Positions 43,007-51,374 of a stretch of 64,000 nt of DNA are shown piece by piece. Positions within the stretch are counted from its first letter, which is position 1. The number at the start of each line of letters is the position of its first letter. The DNA comes from Treponema sp. UBA3862 (GTDB lineage Bacteria; Spirochaetota; Spirochaetia; Treponematales; Treponemataceae). The DNA is taken from the NCBI GenBank assembly GCA_002392405.1, contig DGGY01000021.1:1-64000 (forward strand). The letters are read 5' to 3'. The translations under genes were made by a program, and so were the position numbers. A model generated the notes under the pieces. It did no database searches and had not been told where the DNA came from. It was given only the letters and a program-made list of their open reading frames with translations.

Positions 43007-44116
43007 GTGCTGTACAGATATTCCAAAGATAAAAAGGGACAGCCTGTAAAAACAGCAGTCATTTACACAAAAAATGAACATAAAATACCTTTGGATAAAA
43101 TAGATCCTGACTGCCTTCGCGTAGTTACCCACCTAAAAGAGTGCGGTTTTGATACTTATATCGTAGGCGGAGCTGTCAGGGATCTTCTGGTTGGAAAATC
43201 TCCGAAGGATTTTGACATTGTTACAAGCGCTACTCCAAGCAAAATAAAAAAACTTTTCAGAAACTCTCGGATTATCGGAAAACGTTTCCGGCTTGTACAT
43301 GTTTTCTTTGGAGAAAAAATTTTTGAAGTTTCAACTTTCCGCTCAACAATCGACGGCAGTGTAGGAAACAGTTTCGGTTCAATCGAAGAAGATGTTCAGC
43401 GCCGTGATTTTACATTAAACGCCCTTTATTACGATCCTTCAAAAGAACAGATAATCGATTATGTCGGCGGTGTAAATGACATTAAAAAACACATTGTCCG
43501 TCCTGTAATTCCTCTGGACAGAATTTTTGAAGAAGATCCTGTACGCATGCTTCGTGCAGTAAAATACAGTGCCACCTGCCGCTGTAAAATGAGTTTTTTC
43601 CTTAAAAGAAAAATCAGGAAGAGTGCTCATCTTTTGCTCCCGGTCAGCCCGAGCCGCCTGACAGAAGAAATGCTTAAAATCCTCAATTCAGGACATTCCC
43701 TTGATATTGTAAGTGCCTGCTTAAAAACAGACCTTTACATGTATCTTCAGCCTAATGCAACAAGCATGATGTATGAATCAAAAGAATTTGAACGTTCATA
43801 TATGAGTCATCTGGCTGAAATGGACGAACTTGTTCAGAAAGATAAGACTGTAAGGCTTGGACAGAAGCTTGCCTTTATTGTAAGTGATTTTATTAATACT
43901 TTAACTGACTGGAAAAAAGAAATAAGTTCAAAAAGTGCGGCAGGGGAACTTTACCTTAAGACCTGGTCTCAGGTAAGAAATTTTGTTCTTCCAATCAATC
44001 CTCAGCGCACTGAATTGGAATACGCAATCCGCCTTACTTTAAAAAATCTTGGGGTTGGAATCAAGATTCCAAAAAATGCTTTCGTAAAAAGAACTGCTGC
44101 TAAAAAAGAAAATTAA
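43007..44116 (+). CDS. pcnB: Poly(A) polymerase / tRNA nucleotidyltransferase family protein
   Basis: A 369-residue class II nucleotidyltransferase. It has FDTYIVGGAVRDLLVGKSPK followed by DFDIVTSATP (catalytic D-x-D), RIIGKRFRLVHVFF, EEDVQRRDFTLNALYYDP and EEDPVRMLRAVKYSA. The IIGKRFRLVHV block is typical of PcnB-type poly(A) polymerases rather than CCA-adding enzymes. The start is GTG 43007, five bases after purC, with AAGGA inside purC. The C-terminal region is shorter than in E. coli PcnB. It converges on the P-loop gene with a seven-base gap. Confidence 0.88.
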   Translation: MLYRYSKDKKGQPVKTAVIYTKNEHKIPLDKIDPDCLRVVTHLKECGFDTYIVGGAVRDLLVGKSPKDFDIVTSATPSKIKKLFRNSRIIGKRFRLVHVFFGEKIFEVSTFRSTIDGSVGNSFGSIEEDVQRRDFTLNALYYDPSKEQIIDYVGGVNDIKKHIVRPVIPLDRIFEEDPVRMLRAVKYSATCRCKMSFFLKRKIRKSAHLLLPVSPSRLTEEMLKILNSGHSLDIVSACLKTDLYMYLQPNATSMMYESKEFERSYMSHLAEMDELVQKDKTVRLGQKLAFIVSDFINTLTDWKKEISSKSAAGELYLKTWSQVRNFVLPINPQRTELEYAIRLTLKNLGVGIKIPKNAFVKRTAAKKEN

Positions 44117-44123
44117 CTTTTTT

Positions 44124-45047
44124 CTAAGCACTCTGTTCAAATTCTTTTATAAGAATGTGATCAACTATTATTGAGATGTCTTCTACAAGGATTCCGCAGT
44201 CAGATTCAATTGCCTTGATTACAAAGTTTTTAAGTCCGCCGCTAAGTTCTGTAAGCGGTTCTCCGAAAGGAACATCTATTGTTACAAAAAGGCGGTAACC
44301 TGTCTGACTTGTCCTGATATTAAGATTTTTTACGCGGATTTCTCCGTTAAAATTGTGGGTTGAAAGCAGGGCAAGGCGGGCAAGATAAGCCTGTGAGATA
44401 TTTTTCCTCTGTACTACTGCAAAAGACGGCCTTACAACTGATTTTTCAAAGAGTTTGGTATTTAAATCCTGTACCGGTTTTTCTTCATCACTTTTAAAAA
44501 ATCTGCTTAAAAGCTTTCTTTTTGCAAGACTTACTTTTACTTTAGAAACGAAAATACTTGAAAAATTACCTGCTTCTTTTACTTCGTAAGCGCGGACTGG
44601 AATTACGTGTTTACCTTCAATCTGACGGCTGATTCTGGCGGCTTCAATTTGCTCTGGTGTTGCTATATCCTCAATCTTTATATATTTTTCCGGAATCGGA
44701 AGCTGCAATCGCATGGCTATTTTATTGACCATTTTTTCGCTGGTTCCGAGAAGAAGAATTTTTGTAAGATTAATTTTCTGGATTTCCCGGGCCACGCTGT
44801 CGCGGTGTTCCTTATCATCAAAAAGGGCAACCCTTACAGCACCCATGTAACTGTCTTCAAGTTTTGCTGAGCGGCCTGCTAAAATGTTGTCTTCGTAAAT
44901 TAAAAGTCCGTCGTCAATTATGGCTTTGATGTGATATTTCTGTGCAACAAGTTTAGCACGGAAACTTTTTCCCGTGCCTGATGGTCCGTAAAATGCAAAG
45001 ACCTGAATCTCCTTTTTGCCAAGATTAAAATAATCACCCAAATCCAT
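44124..45047 (-). CDS. P-loop ATPase with C-terminal Asp23/Gls24-like domain
   Basis: A 307-residue cytoplasmic protein. A Walker A motif lies at residues 21-28 (FYGPSGTGKSFRAKLVA), and IKAIIDDGLLIYED looks like the paired acidic segment. Residues 90-125 (NLTKILLLGTSEKMVNKIAM) complete a small nucleotide-binding domain. From about residue 200 (QRKNISQAYLARLALLST to ILVEDISIIVDHI) the pattern resembles the Asp23/Gls24 alkaline-shock domain. Between the domains is a basic linker (VSLAKRKLLSRFFKSDEE). I do not recognise a named family. The ATG is preceded six bases upstream by TATAAT and has no ribosome binding site. It lies downstream of the pseudouridine synthase gene. Confidence 0.7.
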   Translation of the reverse strand: MDLGDYFNLGKKEIQVFAFYGPSGTGKSFRAKLVAQKYHIKAIIDDGLLIYEDNILAGRSAKLEDSYMGAVRVALFDDKEHRDSVAREIQKINLTKILLLGTSEKMVNKIAMRLQLPIPEKYIKIEDIATPEQIEAARISRQIEGKHVIPVRAYEVKEAGNFSSIFVSKVKVSLAKRKLLSRFFKSDEEKPVQDLNTKLFEKSVVRPSFAVVQRKNISQAYLARLALLSTHNFNGEIRVKNLNIRTSQTGYRLFVTIDVPFGEPLTELSGGLKNFVIKAIESDCGILVEDISIIVDHILIKEFEQSA

Positions 45048-45053
45048 AATTCA

Positions 45054-45081
45054 ATTATAATTCAGACGGAGGGATTATCAA
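45054..45081 (-). promoter_or_regulatory. Promoter of the P-loop/Asp23-like gene, predicted leaderless
   Basis: Reading leftward: TTGATA (45081-45076), a 16-bp spacer, TATAAT (45059-45054), six bases, ATG 45047. The promoter is embedded in the 3' end of the upstream rluA-like gene. Confidence 0.65.
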
Positions 45082-46020
45082 GGCAGATTTTAAGAACTCT
45101 TTAAACTCTTTTCTGATCGGGCAGATTATTTCCTGAGGGAGATCTAAAACAGACTCTTTAAAACTTATTTTGTATGAATGAAGAAAATGAGACTGAGATG
45201 CAGAGATTTTTTTAGCCCCGTAAGCCGTGTCTCCTGCAAGCGGAAAGCCGTGGTAAGCGGAAACTGAGCGGATCTGATGTGTTCTTCCAGTCCAGATGGT
45301 AATTTCTGCAAGGGTTACGTTTTGTCCGTTATATTTTCCGTGCGCAAGAGGTATTGCTCTTGTAAGGCTTTCTTTTCCACTATCACTTATATTTACGGTA
45401 TGGAAAGAGTTTTTTGACTCATCAGATGTTTTTTCAATTCTGTCGCTCCACAATTCTTCTTTTTTTAATGTTCCCTGAAGTACTGCAAGATATGTTTTTA
45501 CGGTTTTATGTTCACTTAAAGCACGGGAAAAAACTCTTGCGCCTTCAATACTCTGACTGAAAGCAATTAAACCCGTAGTTTTTTTATCAAGGCGGTGCAG
45601 GGGACCTGCAGTAAAGGAAAGGCTTTCTTTCCTGGGATGATAAAAATCATAATCCGCACAAACCAGTTCATTTAAAGCAGTTTCATTTTTATCTGCTTTT
45701 TGAACAGGGATATCATAGGGTTTATTTATAAAGAGAAGGTCTGCTGTTTTTAAAATTATAAGTGAAGAAGAAAGCGGCTGGGCTTTGTTTTGAGCATTAT
45801 TATTTTCGCTTCCGTTAAGCAGAAACGAAGCAACAGTGATTTTATCTGACTGTAAAACTTTATAATCTTCCTTTTTTTTAGAACCGTTGACTTTTATGAG
45901 TCCGTTTCTTAATGCCCTGTAAATTCCTGAAAGTGCACAGTCAGGAATGAGTTTTCTTACAACACGGTCTAAGCGTCTGTTTTCATCATCTTTTCCTGCA
46001 GTAAATTCAACAAAGTCCAT
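45055..46020 (-). CDS. RluA-family pseudouridine synthase
   Basis: Converts uridine to pseudouridine in rRNA (RluC/RluD-like). The 321-residue protein has an N-terminal S4 RNA-binding domain (RRLDRVVRKLIPDCALSGIY, LIKVNGSKKKEDY) followed by the catalytic domain: DLLFINKPYDIPVQ, the catalytic Asp in PLHRLDKKTTGLIAFSQS, KTYLAVLQGTLKKEE, and TGRTHQIRSVSAYHGFPLAG. No anomalies. It is divergent from the PAP2-like gene. Which rRNA position it modifies cannot be told. Confidence 0.94.
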   Translation of the reverse strand: MDFVEFTAGKDDENRRLDRVVRKLIPDCALSGIYRALRNGLIKVNGSKKKEDYKVLQSDKITVASFLLNGSENNNAQNKAQPLSSSLIILKTADLLFINKPYDIPVQKADKNETALNELVCADYDFYHPRKESLSFTAGPLHRLDKKTTGLIAFSQSIEGARVFSRALSEHKTVKTYLAVLQGTLKKEELWSDRIEKTSDESKNSFHTVNISDSGKESLTRAIPLAHGKYNGQNVTLAEITIWTGRTHQIRSVSAYHGFPLAGDTAYGAKKISASQSHFLHSYKISFKESVLDLPQEIICPIRKEFKEFLKSALIIPPSEL

Positions 46021-46038
46021 TACTGCATATTATCATAC

Positions 46039-46066
46039 TAGACAAAAACTTGCATACCGATAAAAT
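46039..46066 (+). promoter_or_regulatory. Promoter of the PAP2-rnf operon, predicted leaderless
   Basis: TAGACA (46039-46044), a 16-bp spacer and TAAAAT (46061-46066) are followed after six bases by ATG 46073. No ribosome binding site. It would drive the seven-gene unit ending at 51921. Confidence 0.65.
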
Positions 46067-46072
46067 AAAACT

Positions 46073-46555
46073 ATGTTAAAAGGTTTATTGGAACAGCTTC
46101 AGTATTTGTTTACATCGCCTACATGTCTTGCATGTGTTTTCAGCTGGTTCCTTGCACAGTTTCTTAAAACTCTGATTAAACTTTTTGCAGGCAAAATTCA
46201 CAGCGTAAAAGAACTTGTAGAACTGTTAATCTGGCGCACAGGGGGAATGCCTTCAAGTCACAGTGCACTTGTTGCCTGCATAACTACCTGTATCGGTATA
46301 ACCTCAGGAATTAAGTCTGATGTATTTATCCTTTCCTGCTGCTTTTTTATGGTAACAGTCCGTGATGCAGTGGGGGTGAGAAGGGCAAATGGAATTCAGG
46401 CAAAAGTGCTCAACACAATCGGTAACCAGTTAAAGGACCAGGGACTTTTTCAGGAATATAAAAACTTAAAGGAAGTACAGGGACACAGCCCAATGGAAGT
46501 ACTAATCGGAAGCATTCTGGGTATTTTCGTTGCATTCGGCTTCCACTTTTTATAA
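46073..46555 (+). CDS. Divergent PAP2-family membrane protein
   Basis: A 160-residue membrane protein of the YuiD-like divergent PAP2 (acid phosphatase/vanadium peroxidase-related) family. It has WFLAQFLKTLIKLFAGK, WRTGGMPSSHSALVACI (core P-S-S-H motif) and MVTVRDAVGVRRANGIQAKV, then GHSPMEVLIGSILGI. About four helices. The family is widespread but uncharacterised; a lipid phosphatase role is possible. It starts the operon containing the rnf-like genes, three bases before the next gene. Confidence 0.92.
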   Translation: MLKGLLEQLQYLFTSPTCLACVFSWFLAQFLKTLIKLFAGKIHSVKELVELLIWRTGGMPSSHSALVACITTCIGITSGIKSDVFILSCCFFMVTVRDAVGVRRANGIQAKVLNTIGNQLKDQGLFQEYKNLKEVQGHSPMEVLIGSILGIFVAFGFHFL

Positions 46556-46558
46556 AAA

Positions 46559-47965
46559 ATGAACGCTTCCAGAAAAACTTTAATTTCATCCTGCCTTGCT
46601 TTATTTTCACTTCTCTTTATCTTTTTAACAAAAAGCCTGCCCGAAAGCCAGCTCTGGAAAGGATATAAAACCGTTTACGTAACATCTCAGAAACTTTCAG
46701 AAGAAAATATTTATTCTGTTTTTCTTAAAAAAGGCCTAAATAAAACGGTTTCCCGTATAAATCAGTCTGTTCCTGTTTTTTCAGGAATTGCACCGGTTCA
46801 GCTTCAGTCAAAGGATTCTTATCTTTATAAAAGAAATTCTTTTTTTACAGATAAGTCAAACTCATATTTTATATATTACGTTCCGCAGAATCAGTCAGAC
46901 AAAATAGAAGAAGTTCTTACAGAATTAAACGGCTATCCTGAAACTGTTGCAGGAGTGGACGGGGATGCAGTTTTTCCGTGGATCTGTCCGATTTTATGCC
47001 TTATTCTTGCAGGATATCTATTTTATAAAACAAAACGGCGCCTCAATTTTTTTCTGAGCATTCTTCCTTTTATTTTATTTTCATTTGCACGGCCTTTATA
47101 CACGGTATGTGCAGCCTGCTGTCTTGCTTTTGCCGCAGATTTTATGGCAGTTAATCTTTACGGAAGAAAAAATTTTTTAAACGACCTGAAAAACTCTGTT
47201 TTTATTGTTCCACTTATCATAATTCCTGTTTTTATGATGGTTTTTTCTTCATTTCTTAATTCAATACTTTTTATATTTGCTTTTGCAGGAGGCTGGGCTT
47301 TAGTCATCTGTGCAGAAGAATTATCACTTTTATATTTAAATTACAGAAAAATAAGTTCTTTTGAATTTGTTTACATTAAAAAATCATCATCCGTAAAAGT
47401 AATTAACGAAAAAAACTTTATTCACCTCGCTTTTCTTTCCGGTTTTATTCTTTTATTTTTAGTTCTCTCTTTTTTCCTTACTGGAAAAGCTTCCTCCTCA
47501 ATTGATTCTTCAGACAGGCCTTTTCTTCCGGGTCCGGTTTCTTCAGGGATTGAAAATGCTCTTCCAGATTTAAGGGATTTTATGGACTGGAGCTGGCTTA
47601 CAATGTCTTTTCCATACAGAAAACTAGGAGAAACAGCTGAAGCAGATTCACTTTACGGACAAAGTGTCTGTGTAAGTGAATATAAAGAAGTTTCAGGTCA
47701 GATTACACAGTCTTTGAATAAAGTTTTGACTTATGATTCTTCCTTTAAGGCTTCAATTTATGATAAAATAGAAAAAATAAATTATCCTGCCCTTGAAAAA
47801 ATGATGTTGAGGCAGGGAAAAAATACTAATTATTCATACACGAAAAACGGCGGTATCAGTTCTGAAAAATCACTGGGGTTAATCCTGATTTTTTTCAGTT
47901 TGACTCCTCTGGCTTTGTGTCTGTATTTTGCGGCGGGAAAACTTAGAAATGGCTTTAGTTTATGA
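46559..47965 (+). CDS. Unknown multi-pass membrane protein
   Basis: A 468-residue protein that I do not recognise. An N-terminal helix (LISSCLALFSLLFIFLT) is followed by about 120 extracytoplasmic residues, a block of six or so helices (about 140-260, for example WICPILCLILAGYLFY and NSVFIVPLIIIPVFMMVFSS), another helix near 300, a second soluble segment containing DLRDFMDWSWLTMSFPYRKL, and a final C-terminal helix. No catalytic motif is apparent. It sits between the PAP2-like and rnfC-like genes and overlaps the latter by 17 bases, so it is likely to work with one of them. Confidence 0.7.
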   Translation: MNASRKTLISSCLALFSLLFIFLTKSLPESQLWKGYKTVYVTSQKLSEENIYSVFLKKGLNKTVSRINQSVPVFSGIAPVQLQSKDSYLYKRNSFFTDKSNSYFIYYVPQNQSDKIEEVLTELNGYPETVAGVDGDAVFPWICPILCLILAGYLFYKTKRRLNFFLSILPFILFSFARPLYTVCAACCLAFAADFMAVNLYGRKNFLNDLKNSVFIVPLIIIPVFMMVFSSFLNSILFIFAFAGGWALVICAEELSLLYLNYRKISSFEFVYIKKSSSVKVINEKNFIHLAFLSGFILLFLVLSFFLTGKASSSIDSSDRPFLPGPVSSGIENALPDLRDFMDWSWLTMSFPYRKLGETAEADSLYGQSVCVSEYKEVSGQITQSLNKVLTYDSSFKASIYDKIEKINYPALEKMMLRQGKNTNYSYTKNGGISSEKSLGLILIFFSLTPLALCLYFAAGKLRNGFSL

Positions 47966-49241
47966 TTTTGTTTCTGTAGATGATGGTCTGATTACAAAAA
48001 GTGTAAACGGATTCTTACCATCTGTTGCCGTTATTCCACTTAAAAAAAATGCCTCTGACGATACACAAATTCTTGTAAAGGCCGGAGATCTTGTAAAAGA
48101 AGGGCAGGTTCTTGCAAGAACAAAAGACAGCTGTATTCATTCTTCTATTCCAGGCAGAGTTGAAGATATAGTTCATACACAGTTTGCAGACGGCTCTGAA
48201 GGTTTTGCCGCTAAAATTTTACTTTCAGGTTCATTTGATTACACAGGAAAAAAACGACGCCCTGTAGACTGGTCTGGATTTGATTCAAAAACTCTTCTTT
48301 ACATTTTTGCAGAAAAAGGCGTAATCAATACTTTTGATGAAAATATACCGCTTAATTATCAGATTGCAAATCTTCATGAAAAATCAGGGCGCATTCTTAT
48401 TGTAAGGCTTTTTTCTGAAGATCCTGACCGTCTGACTGAAGGATTTTTAACTTCGCTTTATTTTGAAAAAATTAAAACAGGTGCAGAAATCATTGCAAAA
48501 GCAATGAATGCACGTGGAATTGTTTTTGCTTACGATATTAATAAAGGCGAAATTGACTCCAAATTAAACACACTCAAGATTCCTGTTATTGCAGCCGGAT
48601 TTGATGCTAAAGGCTATCCAAACGGTTTTATGCATGAACTTGTTTCAAATGTAAAAGAAAATTTTGCGGGCACTGAGTTTAAGAAAATCGGTAACCGTGA
48701 ACTTTATACAGACTGCATTACATGTCTGAATGCCTATAATGCGGTTGTGTTTAATGAACCTGTAATTAACTGTAACATTCATTTGACCGGAGACTGCCTT
48801 AATTCAGCAGCCGTAATGACTGTAAAGGCAGGAACTTTATTAAAGGATCTTGTAGTTCAGACAGGAAACTTTAAAAGGAAACTCGGCAAAATTGTTGTTA
48901 ACGGCTGTGTTACAGGTAACAGCATTTCAAGTCTTGAAATTCCTATTTCTAAGGAAGTCAAATCAGTTTCTTTTATACCTGAAAATGAACTTCCAGATCA
49001 GGTTACGCAGAAATGCATAAGATGCGGCAAGTGCCTTAAAATCTGTCCTGTTTCACTTTACCCGGAAAGCCTTTACCGCATTTATTTAAATAAAGAACAG
49101 AAGGATGAACATTCAGTTTTAATTAAGCAGACTGCACTTTTATGTACGGAATGCGGACTTTGTAATGCTGTATGTCCTTCAAGAATTCCTTTATGCCAGA
49201 TTATAAAAGAATTAAAGCAGGAAATAAAAAATGAAAAATAA
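47949..49241 (+). CDS. RnfC-like subunit with two [4Fe-4S] motifs but no Rossmann glycine motif
   Basis: A 430-residue RnfC homologue. An N-terminal biotinyl-lipoyl-like hammerhead (ILVKAGDLVKEGQVLARTKD, HSSIPGRVEDI) is followed by the core and two complete cluster motifs, CIRCGKCLKICP (Cys356, 359, 362, 366) and CTECGLCNAVCP (Cys399, 402, 405, 409). The usual GGAGFP-type nucleotide-binding motif is replaced by KGVINTFDENIPLNY, and the usual N-G-A-E-C-E-P segment by VRLFSEDPDRLTE. The start is ATG 47949; TTG 47928 would add seven residues. First rnf-like gene in the order C-D-G-E-A. Confidence 0.85.
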   Translation: MALVYDFVSVDDGLITKSVNGFLPSVAVIPLKKNASDDTQILVKAGDLVKEGQVLARTKDSCIHSSIPGRVEDIVHTQFADGSEGFAAKILLSGSFDYTGKKRRPVDWSGFDSKTLLYIFAEKGVINTFDENIPLNYQIANLHEKSGRILIVRLFSEDPDRLTEGFLTSLYFEKIKTGAEIIAKAMNARGIVFAYDINKGEIDSKLNTLKIPVIAAGFDAKGYPNGFMHELVSNVKENFAGTEFKKIGNRELYTDCITCLNAYNAVVFNEPVINCNIHLTGDCLNSAAVMTVKAGTLLKDLVVQTGNFKRKLGKIVVNGCVTGNSISSLEIPISKEVKSVSFIPENELPDQVTQKCIRCGKCLKICPVSLYPESLYRIYLNKEQKDEHSVLIKQTALLCTECGLCNAVCPSRIPLCQIIKELKQEIKNEK

Positions 49242-50298
49242 AATAACTGTTACTTCGAGGCCGTATAAATACCTTGGCCTATCAGACAGAACAAATTCAA
49301 TAATCATACTGGGATTTTTACTTCCGCAGATAATTCTGCTTACTGTTTCAAAAAGCTGGAGTGCACTCCTGAATGTTTTATGCTGTGCAGCAGCTTCTCT
49401 TTGTGTTGAGTTTTTTGAAAGCCGCTATCATCATAAAAATGATTACAATTTTATTGTAAGTGCAATACAGGGCCTTCTGACAGGTCTTTTTTTACCTTCA
49501 TCATTTCCGTTTTATTCTGCTTTTATAATCACTTTACTTGTATTTTTATTATGTAAATATTTTGCAGGTGATTTTTCTGATTCCTGGATTAATCTTCCTG
49601 CACTTACAGTCTGCATATGCTGGATTTTAGGCGGAAAACTTTTTCCGTCGTTTCAGATTTCAGGCGAGGTTTTAATGTCAAAAAATCCCTCACTGACTTT
49701 AATTAACAGCGGTGTTTTTCCTGTTAATTCTGCAGATGCACGCATAACAGCCTTTTTTAATAAAACTGTTTTTTCACTTTTTGGGGTTTCCATTCCTGAA
49801 GGCTATGTTTCTCTTTTATGGGACAATCATTCTCTGATTCCTGCATTTCGCTTTAATTTTATTACACTTATAACTTCAATAATTCTTTTTTCACTGGATA
49901 CAGTAAAAGTTCTTATTCCCGGTTTATTTATATTAGTTTACGGACTTCTGGTTTTATTTGCAGGGCCGCTTATTTATTCGGCAGTACCAGGACAGGGGGA
50001 TCTTCTTTTAGCTTTCTGTACAAGCGGTATATTTATGAGTTCTCTTTTCCTCCTTCAGTTTGCAGGAACTGTACCAATGACTGTAACAGGAAAAGCCGTT
50101 TATGCAGTTTCAGCAGGGATTGCCGCCTTTTTTATTATAGGTGCGGGAACATCTCCGGCTGGAGCAGTTTTTACAGTCCTTTTAATGAATGCTTTCAGCC
50201 CTGTCATCCAGCATTTTGAGCATTTTGTTGAAATGAAAAACGTTAAAAATAATCTTCTTGATAAAGTAAGTGAATTAAAGGAGGGAACTAATGCTTAG
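49231..50298 (+). CDS. RnfD-like membrane subunit lacking the flavinylation motif
   Basis: A 355-residue membrane protein homologous to RnfD/NqrB, with about nine helices. Matching regions are TSRPYKYLGLSDRTNSIIIL, DYNFIVSAIQGLLTGLFLPS and NLPALTVCICWILGGKLFPS. Canonical RnfD carries a covalent FMN on Thr in a S-G-A-T-P motif in the large loop. Here that loop reads NPSLTLINSGVFPVNSADAR, with no such motif. It overlaps rnfC by 11 bases and rnfG by eight. Role in electron transfer is doubtful. Confidence 0.85.
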   Translation: MKNKITVTSRPYKYLGLSDRTNSIIILGFLLPQIILLTVSKSWSALLNVLCCAAASLCVEFFESRYHHKNDYNFIVSAIQGLLTGLFLPSSFPFYSAFIITLLVFLLCKYFAGDFSDSWINLPALTVCICWILGGKLFPSFQISGEVLMSKNPSLTLINSGVFPVNSADARITAFFNKTVFSLFGVSIPEGYVSLLWDNHSLIPAFRFNFITLITSIILFSLDTVKVLIPGLFILVYGLLVLFAGPLIYSAVPGQGDLLLAFCTSGIFMSSLFLLQFAGTVPMTVTGKAVYAVSAGIAAFFIIGAGTSPAGAVFTVLLMNAFSPVIQHFEHFVEMKNVKNNLLDKVSELKEGTNA

Positions 50299-50770
50299 TT
50301 TGTCTTCCAGAAAAAAACTTATTAACGCTTCAATTCTTTCTGGTGCCTTTATTATTGCCTGTTCGATTCTTATTGTTTTTGTTTATCTTACTAAAAACTC
50401 CCTTTCTTCCGGATTAAAACAGAAAGTAGAACAGACTGTTGAACGTTACGAAAAAGGCGGCTGGAAAATTTATAATCAGGTTGAATTTAAATCACAGACT
50501 GCCGCTTCACTTTTTGTATACCGCTGTTCTAAAGTAAGGGGCGACAACAGTGACTATTATGCAGTAATTCTCAGAATAAGTACGATTTCCGGCGCTGCTC
50601 CTGCTGTGTTTTTATGCAGAAAAGGGCAGGCTGTTTTTGCAGGTTATGCTTTTGATAACGGAAAAATGGAAGATGTAATGTCCAAAGAAAACTCTGCAAC
50701 ACCAATAAAATACTGGGAAACAGAGCTCCCGCTAATTCTTAATAAGGCAGGATTATTTAATGAAAAATAA
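50291..50770 (+). CDS. RnfG-like subunit with degenerate FMN attachment site
   Basis: A 159-residue protein in the rnfG position: an N-terminal helix (INASILSGAFIIACSILIVF) and a periplasmic domain. It is shorter than usual RnfG (about 180-210). The normal C-terminal attachment motif D-x-x-[ST]-G-A-T is represented by SKENSATPIK (residues 131-140): the threonine remains but Asp, Ser/Thr and Gly are changed to Ser, Asn and Ser. The conserved E-T-P-G-L segment of FMN-binding domains is also absent. Identification rests on position, size and topology more than on motifs. Overlaps both neighbours. Confidence 0.68.
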   Translation: MLSLSSRKKLINASILSGAFIIACSILIVFVYLTKNSLSSGLKQKVEQTVERYEKGGWKIYNQVEFKSQTAASLFVYRCSKVRGDNSDYYAVILRISTISGAAPAVFLCRKGQAVFAGYAFDNGKMEDVMSKENSATPIKYWETELPLILNKAGLFNEK

Positions 50771-51374
50771 CAATAAAATTTTTGCCTGTCTGGCATCATG
50801 TCTTGCGATTATTCTTCCTGTACCGGGAAGAATTGTATTCGGGATTTTTGTCCTGATTCATTTTATTCTTACAGTAATGCTTACAACTCTTCTGTCTCAT
50901 GCAATCAGACAGTTAAAAATGGAATCTTTAAGGCTTGGAATAATTGCACTCGAAATTACAGGCCTTACTGTTTTATACCAGCAGTTTTTAAATGCAGTCT
51001 GTCCTTTAGCCGCTTTTACTCTCGGCTTTGCAATTTATCTGCCTTCAATTTCTGCAGTCATTCTCACAATTTTAAGCGCCCAGAGTTTCCATTCAGTAAA
51101 GGAAAACCTTGCTTCTAAAATCTTAGAAAGCCTTCATGTTTCTGCTTTCTGTATCGTAATGTTCATTCTGCGCGATATTTTAGGGTTTGGGACAGTTACT
51201 CTTCCTGTCTGGAAAGATATTTATGTTATAAAGCTTCCGGTATTCTTAAAAAGCGTTTCTTTCTCTTCATTTTTTGCGACTGTTCCTGGTGCACTGATAA
51301 TTACAGTTCTCTCGCTTTTTGTTTATCTTAAATTTGATGAATATTCTCAGAACGGGGTAACAGAAAATGATTAA
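50760..51374 (+). CDS. RnfE-like membrane subunit without cluster cysteine
   Basis: A 204-residue protein with six helices, matching RnfE. The segment LHVSAFCIVMFILRDILGFG corresponds to the usual GLGF...REILGAG region. The normal N-C-I-I-L-G motif, whose Cys binds the membrane [2Fe-2S] cluster, is replaced by LPSISAVILTILSAQSF. The other half-motif G-L-C-P is partly retained as NAVCPLAAF, but in a different place. An 11-base overlap with rnfG and an eight-base overlap with rnfA suggest one complex. Confidence 0.78.
   Translation: MKNNNKIFACLASCLAIILPVPGRIVFGIFVLIHFILTVMLTTLLSHAIRQLKMESLRLGIIALEITGLTVLYQQFLNAVCPLAAFTLGFAIYLPSISAVILTILSAQSFHSVKENLASKILESLHVSAFCIVMFILRDILGFGTVTLPVWKDIYVIKLPVFLKSVSFSSFFATVPGALIITVLSLFVYLKFDEYSQNGVTEND

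Noticed and set aside
47928-47948. TTG extension of the RnfC-like gene
   Set aside because: ATG 47949 gives the expected RnfC N terminus and less overlap with the upstream gene.
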